DNA of 64,000 nucleotides, taken from Hyaloperonospora brassicae. Its lineage: Eukaryota; Oomycota; Peronosporomycetes; Peronosporales; Peronosporaceae. The stretch is from NCBI GenBank assembly GCA_947650285.1, contig CANTFL010001446.1:671001-735000 (forward strand), in the 5' to 3' direction. This document shows positions 41,453-54,511 of this stretch, piece after piece. How positions within the stretch are numbered: position 1 is the stretch's first letter; every line of letters begins with the position of its first letter. The position numbers and the translations under genes were made by a program. The notes below the pieces were generated by a model, which worked only from the letters and a program-made list of their open reading frames with translations, did no database searches and was not told the origin of the DNA.

Positions 41453-42789
41453 TACGTATAGTACCTTGGGGCGTACGTGCTTGGAATAGAGAGCAAAATA
41501 AAGGCAGACACCACAGAAGGGGAGCCACGAAGATAGGCAGAAGAGGCGGTCCTAGATCCGCGGCCAATATACCTCTTCAAGATCATCTGTATCGTCGGTA
41601 TCTGGATCCGGTGTGGAGGTAACTAAATCTTCCTTTTTCGCTTTGGCAGTGGTCTGTCGATTTCTTGGTGGAACGCTAGATGATGAAAGCTGGGGAGGCG
41701 GATATGTCATCTAAACACTATATTTAAAATTATCAAGACAGTTTGACCTCGCAGTAGACGAGATAAAAGAACGGAGAGCGAAAAGGTTTCTTGTACGTTC
41801 GGCCGAAGTTGATATGGCCTCCGCTGAGACTGTTGGCTATGGACCCGAAGATTAAGGCAAAAACTTGTTGCAAGAATAGAATGCGATTTCGAAGACAAAA
41901 AATACGATTATGGGTATAGCGATCGCGTTCCGACTCTTAATTATAAATTTGATCTTCATGTCGATTTAGTTTGGCCTCTTGATCGCTATAATTCTTTTTT
42001 AGCCGATCAATAATGCCGTTGCTGCAGGCATGATTGTCTTGAAGCTGATCGCGGTCGGTCAAGACAGCGCCGATTCTACCTTACGCATGATAGATCGTGC
42101 CGCACGTCGTACATACAATTTTATGAGCTTTGACTTCTCGAACCTCGTCCGGATAAGCTGATCTATCTTCTTTTACCAAGATACTTTCAATCGATCGGCC
42201 GCATCATCCATATGCTTCCCCAGGGAATACATCTCGCGAGCTAACCTTTACTGAGCAGAAAACGCGATCGCACCACTTAATTATCGGTGATTTGATACAA
42301 GTGATATATTAAGACCGATCTGTGGTCTTCTCGTCGAGCTGCTAGAAAACAGTTTGTACGCAGCCTGAGGCTGCAACGCGTACGAGGACACGGACACAAA
42401 GAGCTCTCAATTTCTTTGCTTGAGCCGATTACCTCGAAGGATCGGAACGCAAGAGTGTTTTGCTATTTGTCGAAGATTTCGATGTCAATATAATGAATGC
42501 CGATATACTGAAACAAGCGAGTCGGTGTGTCATTCAAGATTGCTTGATCTACAATGTAATTTGTTTTAAAAGCGGATAAACGACGAGATCTCGGGCCGCC
42601 TCAAGCCAGGAATAGAGGCGTCCATGGGTTCGGACGTCTGATCGGGGGTGAAATCATCATCCGAAGTCACATCATGGAAATAGGGAGGCAAAATCACTCG
42701 GGGGTCCGCTACCAGTCGTGATACAGAGGTTTAATCGCTGTCAGTCACGAGCTATAACGATAATTTTCTGCTGGTCACGATTACTGGAG
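41453..42789. other. Repeat-rich, no gene seen
   Basis: No protein-like frames. Many GATC-containing words, no recognisable domain. Confidence 0.35.
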
Positions 42790-42950
42790 GCGACCAGTTG
42801 CGAGTCGCGATGGAAATGATCCCAGGCCAATTGCGACTGTAGCGGGTGATACGGTGCCAACTGCGATACTTATAGGTGATCTAGTGTCAGTTACGACTGT
42901 TGATGGTAATCTGGCGCCAGGTGCGATCGTTGAAGACAATCTCTGGCGGG
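42790..42950. repeat. Imperfect 30-bp tandem repeat
   Basis: Units of the type GGTGATCTAGTGTCAGTTAC... (30 bases) follow each other about five times; the best three start at 42849, 42879 and 42909. The 30-base unit may itself be two 15-base halves. One frame through it encodes a 10-residue repeat. Confidence 0.65.
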
Positions 42951-43198
42951 CGCTATTGCGAAGGGTTATCTTCTTTAAGTTGAGGTGGACGCCAAATCAT
43001 TTGAGGATGAAGAAGGAGCAGAAGATTCCATTAGGCAAATTTAGGGTATGATGCACGTATTGAGCTAAACTTGTGAGTCATCTGTCAGTGCAGGGGTGAC
43101 TTTAGTAAGGGAATCGAGAAATCTGGACCTCAGATCGCTTTGGTAATAGAAACCAATTTGTTGTAGGTGAGGTTACCCGATGAGGTGCACCACACAGC

Positions 43199-43362
43199 GC
43201 GATCTTAAAGTATGCGATCTTGGGTGACGCGATCTTAAATTATGATATCTGGGGAAATTGATCTTGGTTGATGCAATCTTAGAAGATGTGACCCTAGGTC
43301 ACGTGATTTTGGGTGACGAGATCTCTTACACTGCGATCTTCGGGTGGTGATGTCATGGTTAT
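43199..43362. repeat. 15-bp minisatellite
   Basis: About eleven units near the consensus GCGATCTTNGGTGAT, mostly exactly 15 bases long (two are 13 and 16). Divergence between units is high, so the array is old. No gene overlaps it. Confidence 0.7.
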
Positions 43363-46300
43363 CTGGTGTAGACCTCTAAAATACGATATAATTTTGAATT
43401 TCGACAGCAGAAGGCGACACGAACACACGAAATAGGCTTAGTCAGAAAGTAAGGCTTTGGTTGAACAAAAATTAATGAGAGACCGGATTACTAATGATAG
43501 CGCGAGGGTCATTCCTCTTTTCGGGTAAAGTATAATGGGCTTCCGACGTCTGAGAAGATTAATGGGCCGCCGAGAAAATCACATCTGCATTATTTAGCTA
43601 GGAGTGCGAGACATCTCACTCCCCATCAAGTGCGATTGGACGCAGAGTGAAAGATCGCGGGACGGCTCAAGTGGCCAGAAGGCTCGCAAATTAAATACCG
43701 GAATTGGATAAGACGATCCTAAAGAGATCAGGGTGACGCATATCGAGCACTTTACAAGTACACCCGTGGTCGTGTGAAGATTTCCACACGATCACCAACC
43801 CAACTTGGACACGGTCAAGTTTTCCATCGACACGATATCACCCAGAAGAAGGCAGAACGCCCTACCGATAGTTTCACAAGGTGAGTAAGGAAAAAAAGTA
43901 CGAAAAAGGGAAACCCCTTTCGATAGTCGATCGTCTGGGCGCTAGTGGAGAATCGAAATTACAAGAATCTTGTAATTGCCACTACTTCAAAATTTAAAAC
44001 CACTAATAGCCAGATTTCGCCACTTAATACCGCGGACAACCCTATCTGAGGTAGAAAGGGAGGAACATAGTTTGATGGTGTCTGTTAAATCTCTATCAAA
44101 ATCATTAAAAACCCGATTTTCCTCTTTGTGTAAAATAAGATCAAGGGGCTACTCTAGTTTGACAAGTCGAGTCTCTTATCGCCGTGCAGTATGCTAAAAA
44201 ATGAATCACCGAATCTCCTAATTGTGGAAGATAATATAATTTGTAAAACCCTGATGACATACATCGACTTAAAACAAGGCCATAAAGTATAATTATTTGT
44301 GATGAAAGAATTGTAAAATTGCAATAAAGCCAGACGACACATATAATAAGGCAGAAAAAGATGCAAATTTCTCTTTTCAGGCATCAATAGCATTTGCGTT
44401 AGTTCGGCACGTGTCGACAAATAGTCATACACTTTGTCATATGATCCTTAACCCAGAGATGAAGAGAAAGGTGCGACATATGCCTAATTTTTATATATTT
44501 CGATGTGGCTGGTATTTGATTTGGATTGATGGGAAATTTTTCCCTTCGTTGTTTCTAAAAAGTGAAAGTCACGATTTATAGGCCAGTAACTAATCGTAAC
44601 AGCAAGACGTGGCCGACGTCAATTATTTGTCGGTAAATTAGTTTCAAATGATGTACAAGATCGCTGATCCGGAAAAATTCTTCATTTTACACACTGCAAA
44701 TTAAAATATCCTGTTTATAAAGGATATTCTATATAGATTGATCAGGGCCTTCTTTTCGCAAATATTCAATCGTCTGACCTCTGTAATTATATTCATTGGC
44801 AACAACATCTTATTTTGCATGCGACGAGGCCATTAATGTGAAGGCAAAATTGCTGGGGTCTAACGAATCGTTGAAAGTTTGGCGGGTGGAAACATCGCGT
44901 TTGAAAGTTCCATTGCTCGCGATAGCAGCGTATAAATACTACACTAACAAGAGCAGGATTTACACGATTGATGTATTATCGATTACGCTGTGAAGATAAG
45001 CGTCGTGCTTGATTTTGTACGCGTCTATGAGATTATAATTACATAATGCAGTTTTTTAAACGATAATGAGAATGACAATAGGCAGCTGTAGCTAGATTTT
45101 ATAAAAGTGCTTGACTGCAAGTGTCAACATGTCTTTAACAGTACACAATTAACAGTGTGAAAAGATAAATCGTACTGATTGTTAAAATTGTAGGCGAAAT
45201 CCCAAACGTTAGGAGTGCAAATACTACATGACAGCATACACTCGAGTTTAGTTTACCTTTGGTTTTAGTACTATCACGATAAAGCTACAATGCTAATACC
45301 TTTATATCAATATATTGTAAATATTATAGTGATTATTCGTTACACCGTCAATGAGGAGTGGCTGTAGAATAGCCAAGAAAATTTACCTGTATATGGTGCA
45401 TGTATTATAGATGAATGTGCAATACATCAAATTATGCTTGTAATCGGGCCTTGTTTTTTAACACTTAGGGATCATTATAAGTGCGTATTATGCGGGGTGC
45501 TTAGAATTAAGTCATTTCGTTGCATGAGGGTTTGAATAAGATACAAGCTTGATATTTGAGTGCGACCATGATATATATCTGCAGTTCAGATTTAGTGGCT
45601 TATTGATCGAGCACAATTGATTATTCATAGATTGGCGACTAAGATGTTTTTAAACAATGTTAAAGCCGGTAAAATCGGCTTTAGGTGAATATATTCTAGC
45701 TTGACTTTCATATGCCCATAGTTGATGATGCCATTGATCATGATAATTATTCGTTACAATCGTTTGCAGCATTTTATTCAAAACAATATCTAATTTAGAG
45801 AGGACTTCTCTTTCATTAAGGAAAAAGATTTTTTTCCAAAACAATATTTGGTTCTTATATCATTAGAATTAATGGCAGACTACGATTCGCGAGTTTGCTG
45901 TGATTTGAGGTCGAGCTCAGAATGACCTTTTTGATCAGTTATCGATGCACAACAATGCCGACTACACAAAAAATATTACAAGTGCATAAATTCTCATACC
46001 GGAAGCTATTACATGGAATGCTTTATGAGTACTTGCTCGGTATTATTTTCGAATGGCGTTTAACAAGTCTTTTATTAACAATTTCAATCAACTGTAAACA
46101 TGATGGTGCCGGGATAAAGTTGCTGATTCTGATGCTTGCGTAACGAACTGGGCTAAGAAAGCCCAGTCGTCCTCTATATTACGTGTTTAACGTCGACATT
46201 GCAAAAAAAATCACGGCACATTGACTAACTCCAAGAAACACCATAGCGATCCCATTTGTTTAGTTGTGTTCTAATAAGATATAAAAGGTATCTAAACTTC

Positions 46301-47911
46301 ATCCGCTTAGACAAATAGTGAATTTTCTAAGGTGCGTCGTTTTTAATTTTGGATAATATTATTAGAATCGATCCACATAAAAGAACATGTATAAATATGC
46401 TTTACTCGTCGACGAAAGATACGCTTTATTTATTTCGATTGACGAATATTCATATGGCGCCTGTAGCAAAGCAAAGGTTACTTAATAATCGCACAAATAA
46501 CAAAATTAGGCTTTTGATCGGAATATCTGTAGATCAGCTTTGAATGTATAGAACTGTGTAATAAGCCTATAGATTTCTATTAATACACTACTAGTATACA
46601 AGTGGGCAAATACAACTAGTGTAGTATAATATGATAAGCAATACGATTGATTGTTTAACCTTACATAACGGAATTACAACAGATTATGCCGATAGGATAA
46701 TAAGGCTGATATAATATACCCCATGACCTCGATATCGAAAAATTCAGTTTATAGCAATAATTGTACCATTAAAGAAGTAGAAGTGTATGAAATTATTTTA
46801 TTTCACAGTTTTAAACCCATTCCAAAAAAATTCAATATGGATAGTGTCAATGATGCTAATATCTTAGTAGGTAGAATACCCGAAGAAAACCGAAATAAGA
46901 AAATCGAAGTAGTGTTCGAATTGGACGTATTCACTTGGCATTATCAGGTCAATCTTTCCTCAATTCGATATCTGCCACGATAGTAATCGACTAAACCACG
47001 GAGCTGGCTTATTTGCGCAGTCAGCGGTAAGCACATATTTTAAATTTCTGATTATAAAATTCTAGTTCAGCTCCATATTGGCAAAAAATCGCCTTAAGCA
47101 TGTTAATAATGAAATCTTGTCTTTTTCTCTATACGCATAAAATTTTCCTATATGTAGTGAACAATATAATTCGTAATGCGAGTATTATAAGTACCGAGGA
47201 ACGCTTCTGATACTAAGCGTATGTTACAGTCCCTGGTAAATGCGTGAGACCCTAAATATAATCATGTGTGTACTGTTGATAACATGCCTTTCATGTGTGC
47301 TAGTCATAACTTGCAATAAATATGATTTGATATGTTTTATTTACGCTCTTTTACAAGTAGAGCAATATCATTGGCGGTGCACTATAGTAAATAGCATTTC
47401 AGTTAAAGATACAACAGGTCCTAATTTTTGCCTCATTACATATAGTTTGACAATTGTGCTCCAATGCGAACTTGTTTTCTTCGAAGCGGATTTATCGACC
47501 CATGAGGCAAACGAAAGTCGGATAGTTCTTCTGTGCACGATAATAAAGACAGATCAAACGCATTTTAATCTTTAATACATACCTAATGTGGCAACATACA
47601 AAGAGATAAACCGCAAAATACTAAAAAAACAAAAGTAGATCAGAAGCAAGATCAGTTAGAAAAAACTATGGCGTAAGCATAATAATAATCGCTACGGAAT
47701 GTAGTTCTTTATATAAGAGTTGGTAAATTGGATCGGATCAAGGCAGTATTAAAGCGAAAATTTTGCGTACGAATTTAACAAGATATATACGCGCTCTAGA
47801 CGAGGTTAAAGAAATCGGTCATGCGGATTTGGATGCTATAGAATGAAACATTTAGTGTTATTATTGATGAAATATGATCGACTTTTAATGTTGCCGTATA
47901 AAGGGAACATC
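43363..47911. other. Long AT-rich gene-poor stretch
   Basis: About 4.5 kb with no frame above about 110 codons and no domain recognised on either strand. Likely old, mutated mobile-element DNA. Confidence 0.4.
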
Positions 47912-48753
47912 GAAAAATGCCCCAGATAATCACGAATATACAAAAATTCCCCACGTCCTAGTTAACTCGAGTTAATGTGGCACACATAAAACCACACGTC
48001 CTTAATAAATTTCGCTCTCCATTTTACGGCCGTGACCAACCCCCGCTCTGTTTGGGAAGCCGCAGAGAGGGTTCTGCCGCAAGGGTGCTGCGCTTGCAGC
48101 CACAAGTTTCAGGCGTAAACGTGAGACATGAGGACGCCAACCCGGCTTTATATCATCGGTCGAGGTCGCAGCCACAGTCATCGGTGCTAGTGTATTTGAT
48201 ATTAACGCTATTGCTTTGGTATTGTTGTTTTAATTGCCTTTGTTGATGGATATAATGCTGTTTCTGCTGCTGATGTTGTTATAGGTGCCGTGGTTGCTGT
48301 TGTTGCTCTGTTGATGCTGCTACTGCGATTTTTTGCATCGAGATGCAGTCGTTGCAGTGAATCGGGTCGCGTGCACGAACGCCCGCAACACGCGCGTGCT
48401 GTTTCTTAATAACGGATAGTGTACGTGTGTGTGTATAGCTAGAAAACGAAGTGTGTGGTGCTGCTATGCCGAGCTGCATTTAAGACGAATGAAACGGCTT
48501 AATATATCGATGACATTTACGCAAATTGCCTACCGAATTGATACCACCCACTGTGAAAGGTTATAGTAAATTGCATCGTGCTCATACAAATTGCGTTACG
48601 AACCATCATAACCAGGACGAGAACTTGTTTTGATGTGCTACGCTTGAGTTGATCAAAGTGTGGCTGCATCATGATTCGGCCTTTGTGTACCACGTTACGT
48701 TAAGTTTACTACGACGTTGGTCATTTTTTAGTGATTATCTGGGGCATTTTTTC
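47912..48753 (-). mobile_element. Short non-autonomous DNA element bounded by inverted repeats
   Basis: GAAAAATGCCCCAGATAATC plus AC at 47912-47933 is repeated in inverse at 48731-48753, with one extra A in a run; weaker complementarity extends about 20 bases further inward (CCNACGTCNTAG). The 842-base interior carries the dispersed repeat copy B and a palindromic TAACTCGAGTTA near the left end, and no transposase. This is the structure of a MITE-like element. The target duplication is unclear (CATC or ATC are candidates). Confidence 0.6.
48336..48677 (-). repeat. Dispersed repeat, copy B
   Basis: 342 bases on the minus strand aligning with 27111-27456. It sits inside the inverted-repeat-bounded element at 47912-48753, while copy A sits inside a unit with different ends. 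Confidence 0.7.
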
Positions 48754-49684
48754 ATCTTCATGATTCAATGGGAAATTTCTAACCTCCCCCGTATAAATTA
48801 TACTTGTAGGAGATACGCGTAAGCTCCAGGTATGACTGAGCAAAAAAAGGACGCTTAAACTATATGTAAACTCTACATCCTGATTAAACGCTTAGAATAT
48901 GTAGGGAGCTATACGTATCATCGATTTATACTGAGTCTGCAGTCCGTGTGATCCTTGAATAAAAGCAAAACATTTCCAAACAATTTCGCAAATGAAAAGA
49001 TGTTATGTAACAAAATATATGTATGTATACTTGTAATATTTTAATTTCCGCTAGCCAAGCGAACGATATAAATATCACCTAATGCTACGTGCCTCGGTCA
49101 CGATTATTGATATTTCGTGACATTTATATGGCGATATGTATGGAAGGTGCCAACTATACTCCATTGTTAACCTTATAATTAGGGCACAGCAGAGGTGGAT
49201 GTAGACTCGTCGGCCTATTTATTTTGTTGTATGATCCTTAGAACTCACATTAAGATATTCAGCTGAAACAAAATACTTTTCAGACTCAATGTGGACTCTG
49301 GAATTTCTTGTAAACATTTCTGACTATATCAAATGGCCTACTTTGGCATACACATATAATGGCTTACTTTATATATGATTGTTAATTGTTTTTTCTACAG
49401 CTCACTAGCGACAGCTAGGTACCAGGTGCTAATTTCTAAAGAAATTGGCCTTCGTTAGTGGACCTGTTAATCTTTCTTTAACTAACAAATTTGAGGCATA
49501 TAACAAAAGAAATTAAATTATAGGGTAATAATACACTCTTCATGTATGAAGCGGGTGGCTTGCAACTGCTCATTACGCATTATTATGGAAGGTTTGGATG
49601 ATGCAGAGTTGAATAGGGTAGACTGATATGATAATTTATATTCTTTTTGTATTTTGTTCTAATGGCCAACGTGTCCCCAGATGT
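48754..49684. other. AT-rich, no gene seen
   Basis: Flanks the copia insertion; no protein-like frame. The last five bases (CCGAC, 49685-49689) are the target-site duplication. Confidence 0.45.
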
Positions 49685-49689
49685 CCGAC

Positions 49690-50008
49690 TGTAAGAATGT
49701 AGTGATGCACTTGTTGCACAGGGGTAGAAGCAAAAGTGAAATGCATTGTGTGTTAAAAACCATGTTCTTCAACACTACGATATGTATGACCAGAAACAGA
49801 AACTACAACTTGACCATGTCAAGTTGCATATGACGTCCGTCTCTCTTCGTCCCATGTGTTGTCCTGTCACATGACGACCGTCTCTCCAGTCCCATCTGTC
49901 ATTATGACACATTATAAACCAATCAGGTGAGGTCGGGATTACCTGTACCAGGTCTTGTACTTGACCTGCAACACCTTCTTGACTTGTCAGAAAGAGTATA
50001 TTCTAACA
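49690..50008 (-). repeat. 3' LTR of the copia element
   Basis: 319 bases; differs from the 5' LTR only at the GGGATT/GGGCTT and GCAACA/GCAGCA sites (by hand alignment). Preceded on the minus strand by the polypurine tract. Confidence 0.95.
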
Positions 50009-50017
50009 CTCCTCCTC
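50009..50017 (-). other. Polypurine tract of the copia element
   Basis: GAGGAGGAG on the minus strand directly abuts the 3' LTR, where the plus-strand DNA primer is expected. Confidence 0.75.
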
Positions 50018-50155
50018 GACGTCATCCTGACTGGTTTTCAGCTTGAACATCCCGCGCAAGTACACAATTCTCGGCGCTGGCAGTGCCTTCGTCAATAGGT
50101 ATGTAATCATGTCTTCAGACTTGACATAACTTGGCTTGACTATCTTGGATTAAGC

Positions 50156-53100
50156 TTAGTGGTAGATGAACTTGAAACGAATGTCAACGTGCTTCGCGCT
50201 TGACGTACTCTTCTCGCTGTCCAATTGTTTAATCGCGGCTTGGTTGTCCATCCACATTGGCATGGGTTCGACGGCCTTCATGCCCAGCTCACCAAATAGT
50301 TCCCTCAGTCCCAGTAGCTCGCGTCCTGGATGCGATGCCGCAATTAACTCAGCTTCCATGGTGCTTAAAGAGACACCAGTCTGCTTCTTGCACGCCCATG
50401 AAACCACTGCTCCATCAATCGTCAACACACATCCTGAGACCGACTTTTGGTCCGATTTGTCGGCTGCAAAATCCGCGCGCTCCAGCACTCGATCTTGATC
50501 GGGTCCATTTGTTTGCTTGAGCTGTTAATGAACAACTTGTATGTCTTCGTTCCCTTCAAATACCTTGCAATGCGCTTGGTCATCTTCCAGTCCTTCACAC
50601 TTGGTTTGTGTGTCTGCCGTGTCGCGCGATGTACCGCAAAGCTGATGTCCGGTCGTGTGCAGCGCGCGATCCAAAGCAGACTCCCGACGAGTGACTGGAA
50701 TGCCTTGACACTCGCATGTCCGACTTCAACTGCCGTAGCCGATACATCCGTAGATTCAGGGTCCACTTCATTGCAGTCGTCGTTTATAGGGGCTCGCACA
50801 CTATTCGCCGACTCCAGGCCATGGTCCTTCAGCAGCACGTCTATCATCACCTCTTGATCCAGCATGTACCCGCACTTGTCATCCAGTATAACCCTTAAAA
50901 CCAGGAATTTGTTGACGACTCCGAGGTCCTTGATCTCGAGGGACACCATGCTCTTAAAAAACTGTTCCACGGCTTCGCTTGAAGTTCCTGTGACCAAAAG
51001 GTCGTCGACGTAAACCCCAACAATCGTGATGGCCTCGTCGATCTTCTTGACGTATAGGCACATGTCCGTTGTGCATTGGCTGAAGCCGAGCTCAACCAAC
51101 TTCGAGTGCAACAATTGACTCCACAGTCGTCCAGCTTGCTTTAAACCGTATATAGATTTCTAAAAAAGCAAGGCAAGGTGTTTCGGGTGCTTGACTCCGT
51201 GTTCATCCAAAATTTATTTGCTCACTTGCATCCCGCTAGGCACCTTCATGTAAATGTCGAGGTCCTTTTCTTTTTCTGCCTTGACATAGGCGTTGGGAAC
51301 GTCACCGTGACGCGCTGGTACGTTCCATCGACGTGACAGTACCAACATGACATTGACGGTGCCAAGTTTCATGACAGCAGCGAAAGTCAGTGTGTAGTCG
51401 ATTCCAAATAGTTGCTCGTTTCCACAAACCACCAGCCTAGCCTTGTACCGCTCCACTTTTCCATCGGCGTCGGTTTTCGTCTTGAACACCCACTTGTTGT
51501 GCAGGACGTGCGACTTTTCGGGTGGTATTACCACAGTCCACACTCCATTTGACTCCAATGCAGTCATTTCTTCGGTCATCGCCACGTGCCACTTGTCCTT
51601 TGACGGACTCCGCACAGTCTCACCATTGTTTCTTGGGTCTGGCTCGCTCACGATGTTGACAGTGTTTTGAGATTTTTTGCCCTTGCTTTCATCGTCATCA
51701 TTCGGTCCACCCAGGTTTTTGCTGACGGACCTTGTCACATGTCGGTCACGTGTACATCTGGTGAACAAGTCTTTGCTGGAAGTTCGTTGTGATCATCTTG
51801 AGACTCCTCCTGACCTTCAGCATTATCGGGACCTTCTATTGGGCTCCCGTCTTGTATGGTGTTCAGAGTCTCAATGTTTTGTACATGTTGCGTGACCACG
51901 ACGACTTGATCCTTTGGCAAGTAGACGCGATATCCCTTCGTCTCATCGTTCTTTCCGATGATGATTGCCGCCTTTCCACGTACACCCAGCGATTTGTTGT
52001 CCGTGTGCAAGTGGGATGTGCACGTCGAACCAAATACCGCGATGCCACTGAGATCGGGTTTTTTCATGGTTAGCATCTCGATCGGTGAGACTCCACCGTC
52101 GTCTGCTTTAGTCGGACTTCGGTTGAGTATGTAAGTTGCGTGCTCAGCTGCATCGCCCCAAAACTTCAAAGGTAGTCCGCTCGCAAACACCATGCTTCGC
52201 ACCATGTTCATAATCGTGCGATGCATATTTTCGGCTTTGCCATTGCTGGCCTGGTTATCACGCTCGCTAATCTGGCGAGCGACACCAGTGTCTTTGCAGA
52301 ATACATCCATAGGTTTGTACTCGCCCCCGCCGTCCGTGCGCAAAACGTGGATCCGGGAATTGAAGCGTCGCTCGAAAAATGACAGGAAATGCTTGAAATT
52401 TATCGCTGCAACATCCTTAGTTTTCGCCAAGAATACCCGGCAGTAATTAGACCGATGATCAACAAAGATGATCAGGTATCTGTTCCCGAGCCGATCGCGA
52501 GGAGTCATGGGACCTTTGAGATCAGAACAGATGACTCCTCCTATCACGTCGATTGGCAAATTCGTCCCACTGTCCTTGCGATATTTTCGGTTCTTTGTAT
52601 GCTTGCTTTGTGCGCAAGCCAAACAATTAACACGCTTAGTGTCGGTTAGTTTGATACCTGAAGCGGGGTCACGGGCCATCTTGATGATAGTGTCGTAACA
52701 GAGGTGACCCAAACGCCGATGGAACTATAGCAAACTTCCATGTTAAACGTTTATCTTATGTCCATGTTCATCACCATTCACGATCGCCATGACCGCCTCC
52801 AGTGGTGAGTCAGAAACACAGATATTGTTTGGCGAAATGTCATTAAAACTTTCACAATCAACACATCGTTGATGCGATCGACATCCATGATGGGTGCTCC
52901 ACCAGGATGAGAGACCAAAACACGCCTCCCTTCACGAAATTCAAGCACGCATCCCTTCTTTTCCAACTTGCCGAAGGAAATAATGTTACGCCCCAAATTG
53001 GAAGCGAATTGGACATCGAGAAGTCGGATGATCTTAGTCAACCCAAGTGCTTTGACCCGAATCATTGCACTACCTCGTTTTGTGATCCGAAGAGGTCCTC

Positions 53101-53260
53101 CATCAGACGCCGCGGTGAAACATTCGTGATTGCAATCAACCACATCTTCCAGTAGGCTCGAGACATTAACCAAATGACGGCCTGACCCACTGTCCAGCAC
53201 CCAGTTAGCCGCAGCTTGAGTCTGGTCGTCGTCCGCATCTTGGACTGTGAGGACAAAATC
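50156..53260 (-). pseudogene. Copia pol: protease, integrase, reverse transcriptase, RNase H (broken)
   Basis: Protease active site WVLDSGSGRHLV (about 53170-53205). The integrase zinc-binding GHLCYDTI...CLACAQSK and catalytic core (DLKGPMTPRDRLGNRYLIIF, VLRTDGGGEYK, NGKAENMHRTIMNMVRSMVF) lie in 51735-52712. RT palm: NGVWTVVIPPEKSHVLHNKW, RYKARLVVCGNEQLFGIDY (51214-51768) and VYVDDLLVTGTSS with the YVDD catalytic motif (50422-51114). RNase H: ADKSDQKSVSGCVLTIDGAV, STMEAELIAAS (50156-50488). Each domain is well preserved, but the pieces change frame at about 52750, 51750 and 50480 and carry stops (for example near 51114-51214). Translation cannot give a full polyprotein. Confidence 0.9.
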
Positions 53261-54507
53261 CGCATCTTGTTTTTCCTTCGGTCTCTTAGTGCAGGATGCC
53301 TTGAGGTGTCCTGCGTTTCCACAAAGGTAGCACCTTCTTTGACCTTGGTCTTCGCGCCGTTTTTTGACCGGCCCAACCTTCGTGACACTCTTGGTAGACT
53401 CAACAACATTCACCACATCACAACCGAACTGCTTGACACGGATGTCTATCTCCGTCAATCGTGCGAACTGTGCCAGCTTTTCAGCTTGTCGCAAGTAGTT
53501 CACCCTGTGCAAATCCAAACGAGATAGCATCGTCGTGCGCATCGTCGGGTCTGCGTAGTGAACAATGTTGTCCAAAACTAGATTGTCCGCGCCTCCTCAG
53601 GCGTCACTCACAGCAGTGAGATACAAGAAGTGTTCCGTTTAATTTCGATGCGACGACTTGGCTGTTGTAAACAACTTCATACTCTGGGCAGGTGAAATCT
53701 TGGTGTTAAAGGTCTGGAGCAACCTTTGCATTGCATGCTCCAAGGTTGGACTCTCAGACCACCAAATCTCCACCTGCCGGTGGTAATATTTCTGCGCCGT
53801 CCCGGCTAGGTGTTGCCCGAGCACATCAACCTTGATGTCTTCAGGCCAGACGAAACCACACGCGCGCTCGGAGAAACCAACTTGGCGTACGAACTCCTTG
53901 CCTCACTCTAGAAAACGACTACCAAGACCATGGTAGATTTCCTTACCGTCAAATGGTTGCAACGCCAGCTTGCGCTGACGACCGTCAGGCACACCCATGA
54001 GTACCTGACCTTAGTAAAAAAACGTCGGACCAGGTGCACCCGCACCTAAGTACGGTGCCGGCGGTGCGCCCTGCACCCCGGGTGCTGGTTCCGCATTCAT
54101 CACATAGTCACCACGGTCCTGAACCGGTGGATAGACTATGTTTCCAGCAAAAACTGGTCGTCGAGCTCCAAAGTGGCCGGCGAGACATTTGGTGATCGTT
54201 TGGGAGGAGGAGTACGCTCCAAAGCCTGGAGGTTAATACCCTGCCCTTCTCCCAAGGCCGAACCAACGATGCTTGACTCTGAAGAGTCCTTCCGCTGTCG
54301 GTCGACTTGTTCGGACTGTGAGGATTTCATCCTGCACATTCGCTCCGACAGATCACCGAGCATGACGAGCATCTTGTCGAGTGCCGCGGCCGCGGGCACT
54401 GCCGACTTTTCTTCCAGCTGGTGATCAATGGTCTTCTTTTGGCCATCGACCACCACAGGAGGTGTGGCTCCGCGAGCCGCGCCGCCAACACGTTCCGTTG
54501 GGCTCAT
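53261..54507 (-). pseudogene. Copia gag, broken
   Basis: Starts at ATG 54507 (MSPTERVGGAARGATPP), only 4 bases inside the 5' LTR and within the primer-binding site. The core includes DIKVDVLGQHLAGTAQKYYH, TLEHAMQRLLQTFNTKISPA (about 53660-53860) and VHYADPTMRTTMLSRLDLHR (53500-53575), ending in the zinc knuckle CYLCGNAGHLKASC (about 53291-53332). Stops and frame changes interrupt it at least five times (near 54136, 54015, 53905, 53640 and 53597). Confidence 0.85.
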
Positions 54508-54511
54508 AACC
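54496..54511 (-). other. Primer-binding site, complementary to the tRNA-Met anticodon loop
   Basis: Immediately after the 5' LTR the minus strand reads GGTTATGAGCCCAACG, the complement of a tRNA-Met anticodon stem-loop (GGGCTCATAACC), not of a tRNA 3' end. Drosophila copia is known to prime with a half-molecule of initiator tRNA-Met at such an internal site; the same mechanism is inferred. Confidence 0.75.
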
